Part shown: positions 1 through 7,987 of the stretch, piece after piece | Layout: the number at the start of each line of letters is the position of its first letter | How positions within the stretch are numbered: the first letter of the stretch is position 1 | Assembly: GCF_003268855.1 (NCBI RefSeq) | Contig: NZ_QLSZ01000001.1 | Location: 11,369-75,368 of the forward strand | Reading direction: 5' to 3' | DNA: 64,000 nt | From: Flavobacterium aciduliphilum | Lineage (GTDB): Bacteria; Bacteroidota; Bacteroidia; Flavobacteriales; Flavobacteriaceae | Notes under the pieces: generated by a model | Told to the model about the DNA's origin: nothing | What the model saw: only the letters and a program-made list of their open reading frames with translations | Database searches by the model: none | Translations under genes and position numbers: made by a program

Positions 1-1992
1 TGATATTTTCTGAGGTAAATTCCCCGTAGTTCCGGTTACAAAAGTTGGATATACCGCTACAGCAGTAGCAGTGTCATCAGTAACGGCTGTATTGGTTGCA
101 GTGGTTGCTGTTGATGCATTTCCTACTAAATTACCTGTAATAGTTTCTGCTGAAAAATTTCCTGAAGCATCTCTCAGAACAATAGTGCCTGGCGTTTTCA
201 CTGCTGTGGCTGTAGTAGCTGAATTGGCCACTTTTCCTGATGTACTAATAGTGGCTAATTTGGTATCCGCTATAGCAGCTATTGATGAGATTTTACTATT
301 GTCGATAGCTCCTGCTGCCACTAAAGGAGATGCAGCTGTTCCGCTTAAATCTCCAGCCAATTGTATTTTTCCTTTTATAGTTGAAGTCGCATCTGGTGTA
401 ACGTTACTGGTAATTTGTGTGCCCACATAAGATTCTACTGCACTTACACTTGGGTACTTTGTAGTAGAACCTGTATCAGTTGTGACGTTGGATGATAAAT
501 TACTGGTAGATTGAGCTCCTAAATTAGTTAAAGCTCCAGAGGATGTCGTAGCTCCTGTACCTCCGTTAACTATAGCAACTGTTCCGGTTACATTACCTGC
601 AGTGGTGGCTGTAGCAGCATTCCCTCCAATACTTAAATCAGCTGCTGTTCCTGTAATATTCGTTCCAACTAATGTGGTGGGTGTCCCTAAGTTTGGGGTA
701 ACCAGTGTTGGTGAATTTGACAATACAACACTGCCTGTCCCTGTTGATGTAGTTGTTCCTGTACCTCCATTAGAAACACCTAGTGTTCCTGAAAAACCAG
801 AAGCCGTAACATTAGTAAGTCCTGAACCATTTCCGCTAATATTAGTTGCAGTTATACTACCTGCCGAAAAATTTCCTGAAGCATCTCTTAAAACAATTGT
901 ACTAGGAGTATTGGTCGAAGTTGCTGTAGTCGCACTGTTCGCTACTTTTCCAACTGCACTAATAGTAGCTAATTTGGTATCCGATATAGAAGCACTGTCA
1001 CTGATGTCAGCATCTACAATTGTTCCATCTAATATCTTAGCAGAAGTTACAGAATTATCAGCTAGTTTAGTAGTAGTTATTCCTGAATCATTTATACTTA
1101 CAACTCCTGAGGTCACATCAATAGGGGCAGTTCCCGTAACAGTAGCATTTGAACCAGCAGGTCCTGTTGCTCCTTTAATATTTGTTATGATACTATAGGT
1201 ATCTGCTGTTTTTAAATAAACATCATTTGTTGTCGTATTCAAATAATAATCCCCATTTGAACCTAAAGCATCTGAAGGTATACCAGCACCACTATTCCAA
1301 GTGGCTCCATTAGTTCCAGCAACTCCTTTTAATGAGTCTAAAAACTGCGATATCGTACCTGAATTTCCTTGTGAGAGCCATATTTGATAAGTATTTTGTC
1401 CATCGGCTCCAGTCGCACCTGGTTGACCTTGTGCTCCAGCAGGTCCTACTAGTGAAGTTCCTGTAGGTGGCCAAACTCCAGCAGCTTTAGGCCCATAAAT
1501 AACATTATTAGTCGTATCAATGAAAAAATCACCATTTGTCCCTGAGTTATTATCGGGTGTACCTGCACCAGAAACTAAAGAATGACTCTGATCAGCCCCC
1601 CCTATTCGCACCCAATGGCCTGTTGTAATATCGAAATTTCCATCGGGATTGAAAAAATAATAAAAACCAGGCGTTACTGCTACCACATCACCTTGCCCCG
1701 AAGGAGTGTTTCCAGTAGCGGTATTGTACACAATCATCCCATCAAAAGCGTTGGGAAACATGATACCATCTAGGGCATCTGTTTTAAATTCCCATGCCGT
1801 CAAATCGGTACGTGGAAAAACTAATCCTTTCCCTAACGAATTGGCGTCGTTAAAATTTGTAGACGCATCAATAAATGCATTCTCACCAGAAATTGCATTT
1901 TGAGGAACTTGATTAGTATTAACCTGAGCTTTAAGCGATACCGAATAGAATGCGGCTAATACAAAAAGGGTAATTATTACTTTTTTATTCAT
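1..1992 (-). CDS. Secreted collagen-like / tail-fibre-type repeat protein (partial, C-terminus outside window)
   Basis: The frame is open from an ATG at 1992 to the first base of the window, 664 codons without a stop, so the C-terminus is missing. A signal peptide is visible at residues 1-22, ending LKA before Gln. A globular N-terminal part is followed by a short Gly-X-Y block near residue 180 (GPAGAQGQPGATG) and by a YQIWL...GTISQFLDSLKG motif shared with the neighbour at 2019-3080. The rest is Thr/Ser/Ala/Asn-rich and contains two copies of a unit with core VLRDASGNFSA near residues 365 and 605. Such units occur in bacteroidete surface proteins and phage-like tail fibres. A C-terminal intramolecular chaperone (S74 type) beyond the edge is possible but unseen. 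It is probably the last gene of a run with the two genes to its right. Confidence 0.85.
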   Translation of the reverse strand, partial: MNKKVIITLFVLAAFYSVSLKAQVNTNQVPQNAISGENAFIDASTNFNDANSLGKGLVFPRTDLTAWEFKTDALDGIMFPNAFDGMIVYNTATGNTPSGQGDVVAVTPGFYYFFNPDGNFDITTGHWVRIGGADQSHSLVSGAGTPDNNSGTNGDFFIDTTNNVIYGPKAAGVWPPTGTSLVGPAGAQGQPGATGADGQNTYQIWLSQGNSGTISQFLDSLKGVAGTNGATWNSGAGIPSDALGSNGDYYLNTTTNDVYLKTADTYSIITNIKGATGPAGSNATVTGTAPIDVTSGVVSINDSGITTTKLADNSVTSAKILDGTIVDADISDSASISDTKLATISAVGKVANSATTATSTNTPSTIVLRDASGNFSAGSITATNISGNGSGLTNVTASGFSGTLGVSNGGTGTTTSTGTGSVVLSNSPTLVTPNLGTPTTLVGTNITGTAADLSIGGNAATATTAGNVTGTVAIVNGGTGATTSSGALTNLGAQSTSNLSSNVTTDTGSTTKYPSVSAVESYVGTQITSNVTPDATSTIKGKIQLAGDLSGTAASPLVAAGAIDNSKISSIAAIADTKLATISTSGKVANSATTATAVKTPGTIVLRDASGNFSAETITGNLVGNASTATTATNTAVTDDTATAVAVYPTFVTGTTGNLPQKIS

Positions 1993-2018
1993 AATTAAAT
2001 TAATAAAATTAGAATTTG

Positions 2019-3080
2019 TTATGGTCTTCCACTATATAATCTCCAAGAAGTTCCGTCTGAAATAAACCATGAAACTCCTGAAGCAGACGCTATTTGAGTT
2101 AGCGCTTCATTAGCATAAATCCCTGTGTCACCACCTGTAGTATTTGTAATAATACGTGCAGAACCAGATCTGTTGTTGATACCAATTAGACGATTTGGAT
2201 TAGCAGAAGCTGATGGAAAAACTATATTACCTGTATGTGTTGATTGCAAAAGAATTACCACGTCATCAGCTTGCCATGTTATGGAACTTGCAACTGGATG
2301 CACTCTTGGGGGTTTTGCATATAACAATCCTTGTGTTTGAAAACTACCACCTACAATTGTTGTACCTGTACCAGAAAAGGTAAGGTTGTTGACCCCTTGA
2401 TCGATAGTTGTATTTGAACTTAATGTACCTCCTAATTTGACATCACTTCCTGAAGCAGTAAGTCCGTTGGAAGCTGTAGTAGATGTAGCAGATCCAGATG
2501 CACTCACTACATAAGGCGACGCTACAGTACCCGCACCTGTAATGGTGATATTTGTACCCGCAGTAGTGACACCTCCTACTCCATTAGCTCCTGCAGGTCC
2601 TTGAGGTCCTGTAGCTCCAGTTAAACCTTGAATTCCTTGTGGTCCTGTGGCTCCTGTAGCTCCCGTGGCACCCGTGGCTCCTCGTAACGAAGCTAAAAAT
2701 TGGGCTTGGGTTCCTGTATTCCCTGCATTCAACCATATTTGATAGGAACTTAATCCATCAGCACCTGTAGCTCCAGTCGCTCCTTGAGGTCCTGTAGCCC
2801 CCACACCTGATGCCGTCCATATTGGAGAGGAAGGTGTACCAGTATTTGTTTGTAACTCATTGGCCGTAGTATTAAATATCATCAAACCTTTGGCTGGTAA
2901 TGTGATGGCATCGCGTTGCGACGCTGTTAATCTTGGCAATAATAAACCTTTAGAGGTACTGTATACCTCCAAAGCCGCAGAATCATTGGGGGTTGTTGTT
3001 CCAACGCCTACTTGTGCATAGCCTGCCCCTGCCATTAAACACAAAGAGGCTATTAAGAATTTATAAATATTTTTTTTCAT
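2019..3080 (-). CDS. Secreted collagen-like repeat protein
   Basis: The 353-residue protein has a signal peptide ending GAGYAQ (about residue 22). A bacteroidete N-terminal module follows ([19 protein letters not shown], then [14 protein letters not shown]), typical of exported surface proteins. Two Gly-X-Y blocks, residues about 93-110 and 130-168, are dominated by GAT/GPQ triplets and flank a YQIWLNAGN...QFLASLRG spacer. The C-terminal half is Ser/Thr/Gly-rich and ends in a compact domain (residues about 270-353) with a [11 protein letters not shown] motif. The gene starts 4 bp after the stop of the T9SS-cargo gene and lies 26 bp before the next collagen-like gene, so the three are probably cotranscribed. 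No T9SS sorting domain is evident; the route to the cell surface is unknown. Confidence 0.85.
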   Translation of the reverse strand: MKKNIYKFLIASLCLMAGAGYAQVGVGTTTPNDSAALEVYSTSKGLLLPRLTASQRDAITLPAKGLMIFNTTANELQTNTGTPSSPIWTASGVGATGPQGATGATGADGLSSYQIWLNAGNTGTQAQFLASLRGATGATGATGATGPQGIQGLTGATGPQGPAGANGVGGVTTAGTNITITGAGTVASPYVVSASGSATSTTASNGLTASGSDVKLGGTLSSNTTIDQGVNNLTFSGTGTTIVGGSFQTQGLLYAKPPRVHPVASSITWQADDVVILLQSTHTGNIVFPSASANPNRLIGINNRSGSARIITNTTGGDTGIYANEALTQIASASGVSWFISDGTSWRLYSGRP

Positions 3081-3084
3081 GATG

Positions 3085-5433
3085 TTAATTTTTATTAATC
3101 AATTTTATTGTAGTTTGAGAACCATTGGCTAACTTCACTTTAGCAATATATACCGACTGAGGGTAATGGAACGGTGTATGCAACAAACTGCTGTTATCGC
3201 CCATACGCTCAATGATTTTTCGACCTGTAATATCAAAAACAGTAAGCTCAGTAATGGTGTCATTAGCTTGAACCATTAAATCCTCATTTTTGATTACCGC
3301 ATTAACTTGAGTCGCTTCAAACGATGGGTTTTGTAACGAAGCATCATGATACACAACCTCAAAACGGTTATTCAATGCTGTAGACGCTGTAGTAAAAGTA
3401 TACGGTCCATTAGCTAAGTTGTAATATACATTTTGGTCAAGGTCGTGCAAAAAGATGGTGACATTATTGGTCGTAAAAATACCCTCTGCATCAGACAAAC
3501 TAATCGTAAAGCTTTCAGAATTGGTAGTCGATTTAGACACCCCCAAAGGCACCACATCGGTGTCAAAAAAGGAAGGTCGGGCATTGATTGCTAATTTGCG
3601 TCCATCAGTAGGGAAAATCGAATACAATTGCGCCGTACTAACTGAATTGCGTCCAGCATCATACATGCGGTCATAACCTAGAGTAGCTTCTGGGTAGTAA
3701 CCAATCAAAATTTGACTGTATACACCATTGGCGCCGGTCATGTTCAATTTAAACCGGTCATAAGTCCCCGTTACCATCGCACTGTTTTTAAAGAAGTTGT
3801 TGTTATTTCCTGTTAAACGCATACAATTGGTAAAGGTTACGGAACCACTATTAGTCAACGATTTCACCTCAAAACCTTGTCCTGAAGCAATTTTACCCAT
3901 AAACGTACCTGCAATGTTATTTGGAATTACTACCCCCGCACGTGTGTAGGCAATATAATCAGCTTGTGAATAATTTGGACCTGGTGGAGTGGCTGAAGTC
4001 CATATATATACCACGCCATCGACACTCGTGTTTTCTACTAAAAATTTATCAGCATCTAAGGCACAAGGATACGGATTGGCCAATAGTACGTGACTGGTTC
4101 CACCATTTGGAAACGTTGGGTTATTCGTTATAGGCACTGTCACATCCCCGTTATTCGAGACCCCAGTCAACTTCACATTTATATAATCAGTGTTGGTAGT
4201 ATTGGTAAAGGGCGCTTGGTTTTTGATACGAGTAATAAATCCTTTACCTGTTTCAACAGCGGTTAGCGGTTGCCAACCTCCACCAGAACCAGATACATAT
4301 TTATATTTCATGTCAAAAGCACTCGACTGGTTACTGGTACTCGCTTGTGCCCCATCTAACTGTGCAAAAAAATCACCCGATATGGGAGTTCCCCAATAAA
4401 TATAGTCATACCGACGCATTACCGAACGGGTGCGTTTAGTCAATTCTATACTAGGAGCTCCTACTCCATTAGCATGTTGTACTACACTGGCTTCGCTAGA
4501 CATAATGATTTTTCCAGTTCCCGATACGTCATACATGATGTCTGCATATTGGTTGTCATCGAGCGTGACATCAGCATTAAGCGTAAGGCTGTTACACGAA
4601 AATGACCCTGCATGATAGGGAGCACTAATAATAGCTGCATCGCTCAAACTAGGCGTTCCTCCTATCCAACTGCTTCCATTCCAAGTTTTGGTTTGACCCG
4701 AAAAGGCAACCAAAGGATTACACGATGTAGGCCCTTTACTACCTAAAGAAATGGCTTGATACAAGCTTAAATTCACGGCACTTGAAGAGTGAATAGATCC
4801 TGAATCGATTGTACTCGTTCCTCCTAAAATTGAAGTAGCATCGACTACAGAAGGAATCTCTACCCATTTGTTACCATCATATCCTACGATGGTTAAATTA
4901 TTTAAACTACTCACTAACGTGGACAATGCACTTGAAGTGCGCCACGTTAACGTTAAAGCAGCATTAACTCCATTTACATCCCAATATTCTGTATACGATA
5001 CATTATAAATGCCAGTATCCATTTCAGAACTCAAATTGTGAGCATTAGAATGATAATAAGCCGCTGCTACACCTGCATTGGTAGACGGTGTGATTTGTAT
5101 AGGCGCATATATCCCTGATTGCCCCACGGGCATCAAAAAAGCACTCGTGCCTAGAGTACTCCCATATCCGTCTAAATAATGGCTGTCTGAAGCCCCACTT
5201 GTGGAAACTCCAGCAGCAAAGATCACAATTCCATGTGTACTGGGAGTTCGAGTCGTTTGGGTTTGTCCTCCTGCGCCAAAGGCAAAATTGCCCGATTCCA
5301 CATAGAGACTGCTGTTGTTACTTACATACAAAATATCATTATTTTGCACTTGTGCTTGTAACATACTGCAGAAACCCATAAAAACCACAACGAACAACCT
5401 TTGAATTGAAATTGATTTTTTCTTGGTTTGCAT
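3085..5433 (-). CDS. T9SS type A sorting domain-containing secreted protein
   Basis: The protein is about 782 residues from the ATG at 5433. This start is preferred to the upstream one at 5481 because it puts a normal signal peptide ([10 protein letters not shown]...SMLQAQ) at the N-terminus. The C-terminal 75 residues have the type A sorting pattern of the type IX system: [13 protein letters not shown], then [21 protein letters not shown] with a final basic tail. This predicts translocation over the outer membrane and surface attachment or release. The body is beta-rich with no recognised enzyme motif; it contains a [19 protein letters not shown] cell-surface segment near residue 235. It heads a tight run with two collagen-like genes. 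Function beyond being a surface protein is unknown. Confidence 0.85.
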   Translation of the reverse strand: MQTKKKSISIQRLFVVVFMGFCSMLQAQVQNNDILYVSNNSSLYVESGNFAFGAGGQTQTTRTPSTHGIVIFAAGVSTSGASDSHYLDGYGSTLGTSAFLMPVGQSGIYAPIQITPSTNAGVAAAYYHSNAHNLSSEMDTGIYNVSYTEYWDVNGVNAALTLTWRTSSALSTLVSSLNNLTIVGYDGNKWVEIPSVVDATSILGGTSTIDSGSIHSSSAVNLSLYQAISLGSKGPTSCNPLVAFSGQTKTWNGSSWIGGTPSLSDAAIISAPYHAGSFSCNSLTLNADVTLDDNQYADIMYDVSGTGKIIMSSEASVVQHANGVGAPSIELTKRTRSVMRRYDYIYWGTPISGDFFAQLDGAQASTSNQSSAFDMKYKYVSGSGGGWQPLTAVETGKGFITRIKNQAPFTNTTNTDYINVKLTGVSNNGDVTVPITNNPTFPNGGTSHVLLANPYPCALDADKFLVENTSVDGVVYIWTSATPPGPNYSQADYIAYTRAGVVIPNNIAGTFMGKIASGQGFEVKSLTNSGSVTFTNCMRLTGNNNNFFKNSAMVTGTYDRFKLNMTGANGVYSQILIGYYPEATLGYDRMYDAGRNSVSTAQLYSIFPTDGRKLAINARPSFFDTDVVPLGVSKSTTNSESFTISLSDAEGIFTTNNVTIFLHDLDQNVYYNLANGPYTFTTASTALNNRFEVVYHDASLQNPSFEATQVNAVIKNEDLMVQANDTITELTVFDITGRKIIERMGDNSSLLHTPFHYPQSVYIAKVKLANGSQTTIKLINKN

Positions 5434-5539
5434 TGTAATTGTTTTCAAATTATCAAATTTTATTTTAATGTTAATACGCAATCTGTTTGTAACAGAGAAA
5501 AAAGCGACATCCTCTTAACAGGACAAACCATAGTAAATC

Positions 5540-5785
5540 TTATTCTCTTTTTAACCGATACCCATAGCAAAGTGCCGATGCCAATAAAAAAGGCACACAC
5601 ATATCTATAGGTGCAGAGGGAGGGGGGGGTGCTGGCCCATCTTGCTCATCCGCAGGTGGTGGGGCTGGTCCATCTTGCTCATCCGCAGGTGGTGGGGCTG
5701 GTCCATCACCCTGCGCATAGACTTGAGGGACACATAATGTAACTAGAGTCGTAATCGCTAGAGTTAAAAAAAACTTTTTTTTCAT
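5540..5785 (-). CDS. Small exported protein with PID-type C-terminal sorting tail
   Basis: This 81-residue protein starts with a signal peptide (MKKKFFLTLAITTLVTL...VYAQ). A proline-rich segment follows, built from the 11-residue unit GPAPPPADEQD twice plus a third partial copy. It ends with PSAPID, a hydrophobic stretch (VPFLLASALCYGY) and a basic tail (RLKRE). This tripartite end matches the small PID-CTERM-type proteins common in Flavobacterium, which are thought to be processed or anchored at the envelope. The identity of the sorting enzyme is not known to me and none is in this window. The gene lies about 100 bp upstream of the T9SS-cargo gene on the same strand. Confidence 0.75.
   Translation of the reverse strand: MKKKFFLTLAITTLVTLCVPQVYAQGDGPAPPPADEQDGPAPPPADEQDGPAPPPPSAPIDMCVPFLLASALCYGYRLKRE
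5637..5702 (-). repeat. 33-bp tandem repeat, two perfect copies, in coding sequence
   Basis: Two identical 33-bp units (5637-5669 and 5670-5702) encode the 11-residue GPAPPPADEQD repeats of the small PID-tail protein. A third, degenerate copy follows on each side. Perfect identity suggests recent slippage, so copy number may differ between strains. Confidence 0.9.
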
Positions 5786-5963
5786 ATATATGTATATATA
5801 ATTTAGGGATGCACAAGTTTTAAATAGAGAAAAACACTCTTCACTAGGGTGGCATATAGCTACATAGTGTATAGTGATTTTTTTGATATTTAATTATGAA
5901 GCAATACTTCATCACACCTTACCATATTAAAAACGGGTGCAATTTAGAGTAGCAATTTTTTTT

Positions 5964-6010
5964 AAGTGTGCCACATTTTTAGCTAGTGTGCCACATTTTG
6001 ATTTTATTTT
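5964..6010 (+). repeat. Doubled GTGCCAC motif, copy 1
   Basis: The core GTGTGCCACATTTT occurs twice with a 20-bp period and is followed by TTGATTTTATTTTT. Near copies lie at 6804-6850 (same orientation) and 7461-7510 (opposite orientation). A 20-bp period, about two helical turns, fits a site bound by a protein dimer or a transposon end; neither is proven. Confidence 0.8.
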
Positions 6011-6131
6011 TAAAAATATTGAATATATTTTACTTTTTTTGCCTTGAAAAGTATATTCACATGAGTATAGAGGCTAAAAAATTGAACATAATAGGTTTGA
6101 TTAGGGGGTAGTTTCGGGGTTTAATGGGTTT

Positions 6132-6163
6132 ATGAGTTTAAAAGTTTATCAAGTACAAAATAC
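6132..6163 (+). repeat. 32-bp direct repeat, copy 1
   Basis: A 32-bp stretch beginning ATGAGTTTAAAAG is identical to 7104-7135. It accompanies the 116-bp repeat, just upstream of it, so the two form one larger repeated module. Confidence 0.85.
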
Positions 6164-6169
6164 AACCTA

Positions 6170-6285
6170 CTAGGTGTTCTAACCCAAGTGAAACGCCTTG
6201 AAATAAAAACTATTAAAACTATGATTCTATGTGGTTGATTTAGGTTTAAGGTATCGTTTGTCATGCTGACGCAGGAAGCATCGCA
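6170..6285 (+). repeat. 116-bp dispersed intergenic repeat, copy 1
   Basis: Positions 6183-6285 match 7282-7384 over 103 bp with two differences (C to T at offsets 72 and 87); the similarity extends 13 bp further left with a few changes. The block contains the phrase TCATGCTGACGCAGGAAGCA, which I recall as a recurrent intergenic phrase in bacteroidete genomes. A diverged, inverted third copy is at 63915-64000. Confidence 0.9.
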
Positions 6286-6434
6286 TTGGAGGGATTAGGT
6301 GGTGGGGATTAGGTTTTAGGGGGTGGGTGTTGTGTTTAAAAGTTTTAATTTTCTTTTGATAATAATTATTAATTCCTTGGCCTCTTCTTTTTCGTGGAGT
6401 GTTAATTGAAACCGTATCGTTTTTGTTTGTGTTT

Positions 6435-6758
6435 TTACGAAAAAAAATAAGAATACTTCTTATATCTAATCATAAGGACTCCTAATATGAATGATAGTAC
6501 AGATAATAGGACTTGAAAATCAAAAATTTTACTGTTGTATAGTAAACCTATGCAAAGTATCATTCCTAAAAAAAATATTACATTATATTTATACCCTCTT
6601 TTTTTTTCAATATAAATTTCTGCTATATCAATTATTGGGAGTTCTACTATAATTGTACTATGGTCAATAAAAAATATATCGTTAAGAATAGATGCAAAAT
6701 CACATTTATAATTTTCATTTTCTACAAGATACGAAAGCAAAGTGTATCGATTTTTCAT
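6435..6758 (-). CDS. Hypothetical small membrane protein
   Basis: I do not recognise this 107-residue protein. Residues 1-55 are soluble and fairly acidic (LLSYLVENENYKCDF, then IIVELPIIDIAEIYIEKK). Two predicted membrane segments follow, at about residues 57-76 (YNVIFFLGMILCIGLLY) and 80-97 (FDFQVLLSVLSFILGVLM), with a basic KKYSYFF end. There is no signal peptide. It sits alone between two copies of the doubled GTGCCAC motif, so it may be cargo of a duplicated or mobile segment. Coding is supported by the even residue usage and the positive charges flanking the membrane segments, but not by homology. Confidence 0.5.
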   Translation of the reverse strand: MKNRYTLLSYLVENENYKCDFASILNDIFFIDHSTIIVELPIIDIAEIYIEKKRGYKYNVIFFLGMILCIGLLYNSKIFDFQVLLSVLSFILGVLMIRYKKYSYFFS

Positions 6759-6803
6759 AAATACTATAATTTGAATAACAAAATTATTTGTTGAGATTTT
6801 AAA

Positions 6804-6850
6804 AACTGTGCCATATTTTTAGCAAATGTGCCACATTTTGATTTTATTTC
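6804..6850 (+). repeat. Doubled GTGCCAC motif, copy 2
   Basis: It contains CTGTGCCATATTTTTAGCAA followed 20 bp later by ATGTGCCACATTTTG and ATTTTATTTC. The order and spacing are those of copy 1 at 5964, with a few substitutions. Confidence 0.8.
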
Positions 6851-6896
6851 AATCCTTTGATGATTTTTTAAGTTCTGTATGGTTATTTCCTCATGG

Positions 6897-7022
6897 AAGT
6901 GTTCCTAATATTCTGAACTTCCTCCATACTATTATGAGTCCTTTACCTAATATCCTGAGCTTGCTTGATAATATCCTGAACCCTTTTCATAATATCCCGA
7001 GACTACTTCATAATATTATGAA
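6897..7022 (+). repeat. 21-bp degenerate tandem array, six units
   Basis: Six consecutive 21-bp units share the core TAATATCCTGA or TAATATTATGA near their right end. Units begin at 6897, 6918, 6939, 6960, 6981 and 7002. Because 21 is a multiple of three, the plus strand stays open and would read NILxxLH heptads; no separate evidence supports translation. Confidence 0.8.
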
Positions 7023-7103
7023 CCGAATTAAATGTAAAAGAAGCATTATACTAAAGGGATTAGGGGGTAGATTGAGGTTTTAGGGGGTATCTTTTGGGGA
7101 TTA

Positions 7104-7135
7104 ATGAGTTTAAAAGTTTATCAAGTACAAAATAC
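7104..7135 (+). repeat. 32-bp direct repeat, copy 2
   Basis: It is identical over 32 bp to 6132-6163. Here it lies 134 bp upstream of the second 116-bp repeat, against 7 bp for copy 1, so the two modules differ by an insertion or deletion. Confidence 0.85.
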
Positions 7136-7268
7136 GAAGTAGAATATTCTAAAGTACTAAGGTTGAAGTGATCAGTGATTAGTTGTGAGTAATCAGTTCA
7201 TTAAGTAGAAAATACAAAGCACGAAATATAAAGTTCTAAGTTTAAAGTTAACCGTTGAAATCAAAGCA

Positions 7269-7384
7269 CTGGGTATTCTATCCCAAGTGAAACGCCTTGA
7301 AATAAAAACTATTAAAACTATGATTCTATGTGGTTGATTTAGGTTTAAGGTATTGTTTGTCATGCTGATGCAGGAAGCATCGCA
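7269..7384 (+). repeat. 116-bp dispersed intergenic repeat, copy 2
   Basis: It is the near-identical partner of 6170-6285, lying 1099 bp away in the same orientation. The tail after the repeat (GCACTAAAGAGATTAGGTGGT) still resembles the tail of copy 1, then the two diverge. Confidence 0.9.
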
Positions 7385-7460
7385 CTAAAGAGATTAGGTG
7401 GTAGGTTTGTTGTTTATGAAACTGATTTTTTGTTAATTTATTGTTAAAAAAAAGGTAGAC

Positions 7461-7510
7461 TAAAAATAAAATCAAAATACGGCACACTTGCATAAAATGT
7501 GGCACACTTA
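7461..7510 (-). repeat. Doubled GTGCCAC motif, copy 3 (inverted)
   Basis: Read on the minus strand this is TAAGTGTGCCACATTTTATG, then AAGTGTGCCGTATTTTGATTTTATTTTTA, again with a 20-bp period. Copies 1 and 3 therefore face each other across about 1.5 kb that includes the 107-residue ORF and both 116-bp repeats. Confidence 0.8.
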
Positions 7511-7602
7511 TAAAAAAAAACAGCTTCTACATTTGCCCAACTTAAGGATGAAATAGTAGGTTGGTAATTTCATTATAAGTAAAAAAGTTGAGTTAAGTAA
7601 AT

Positions 7603-7666
7603 ATTCTAGAGGCATTCAGCCTCAAAGTGCCTTATATATGTAGACATATTAGAATGTCTCTGGAAT
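7603..7666 (+). other. Potential RNA hairpin 1 (wobble-paired stem)
   Basis: The 14-nt arm ATTCTAGAGGCATT (7603-7616) can pair at every position with AATGTCTCTGGAAT (7653-7666) if two G-U pairs are allowed; as DNA the arms differ at exactly those two places. The loop is 36 nt. The 3' arm is followed by ATTGAAATTTT, as in hairpin 2. Confidence 0.6.
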
Positions 7667-7704
7667 ATTGAAATTTTAGTTAATCTTTATGTAAAAAAAA
7701 CAAA

Positions 7705-7763
7705 ATTCAAGGGCACCTTTTTCCACACGACACATTGCAAATTTATAAGGTGTCCTTTTGAAT
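7705..7763 (+). other. Potential RNA hairpin 2 (wobble-paired stem)
   Basis: ATTCAAGGGCACCTT (7705-7719) can pair with AAGGTGTCCTTTTGAAT (7747-7763) with one G-U pair and a 2-nt bulge. It is followed by ATCGAAATTTT, matching the tail of hairpin 1. It ends about 24 bases before the small ORF at 7787, so a role in its expression is possible but unproven. Confidence 0.6.
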
Positions 7764-7786
7764 ATCGAAATTTTGAAAAATGAATA

Positions 7787-7987
7787 TTGCATTATGAAAT
7801 TTTAAACAGACTTATTATATTAGTTCATATTGTCCTGCTTGGAATACTTTGTTTTTTGCTCGTGGCTGTTTTACAAAATGGGTCATTCTCTACTCTCAAT
7901 TTCTTAGTCAAAGTACTCGTTGGTGGTATCATACTTCTTATTCTTTTTTTAGTGCTTGAGTTTTATCATTTCAATAAAAAATCATGA
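7787..7987 (+). CDS. Hypothetical two-helix membrane peptide (TTG start)
   Basis: The only available start is TTG at 7787; an in-frame TGA precedes it directly and no internal ATG exists. The predicted 66 residues form two hydrophobic helices (about 9-29 and 37-59) separated by a short polar turn (QNGSFSTLN) and end in a basic tail (FNKKS). Its stop overlaps the ATG of the following broken gene as ATGA, a layout that suggests the pair once formed an operon. The charge pattern is membrane-protein-like, but the weak start makes this tentative. It may itself be a remnant. Confidence 0.35.
   Translation: MHYEILNRLIILVHIVLLGILCFLLVAVLQNGSFSTLNFLVKVLVGGIILLILFLVLEFYHFNKKS

Larger units (their letters stand above)
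5786..6434. other. Non-coding, repeat-rich intergenic region
   Basis: No credible gene is seen here. The stretch holds the upstream region of the PID-tail gene, the first doubled GTGCCAC motif (5964-6010), a 32-bp repeat (6132-6163) and the first copy of the 116-bp direct repeat (6170-6285). G-rich runs such as ATTAGGGGGTAG recur here and again at 7055-7090. The segment 5925-5945 has a small ATGAAG/CTTCAT inverted pair. Confidence 0.6.
6759..7786. other. About 1 kb of non-coding repeats and hairpins
   Basis: No convincing gene is seen. From left to right it holds a doubled GTGCCAC motif (6804-6850), a six-unit 21-bp tandem array (6897-7022), G-rich runs (7055-7100), a 32-bp repeat (7104-7135), low-complexity AAGTAGAAAATAC-like sequence, the second 116-bp repeat (7269-7384), an inverted GTGCCAC motif (7461-7510) and two tandem hairpins (7603-7763). 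An open frame over the 21-bp array is better explained by the array. Confidence 0.6.

Noticed and set aside
602..1198. A 198-codon plus-strand open frame (and one at 71-430)
   Set aside because: They are antisense to the long collagen/tail-fibre gene, consist of low-complexity Val/Pro/Ala sequence and arise from its repetitive codons.
1..3080. Prophage tail-fibre region
   Set aside because: The repeats resemble phage tail fibres, but signal peptides are present and there are no capsid, terminase, lysis or integrase genes nearby.
6826..7083. An 85-codon plus-strand open frame over the 21-bp tandem array
   Set aside because: The frame is explained by 21-bp units, which do not break any frame; start context is poor and the ends fall in intergenic repeats.
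5900..7560. CRISPR array
   Set aside because: The repeats are of different lengths and spacing, are not regularly interspersed, and no cas genes are present.
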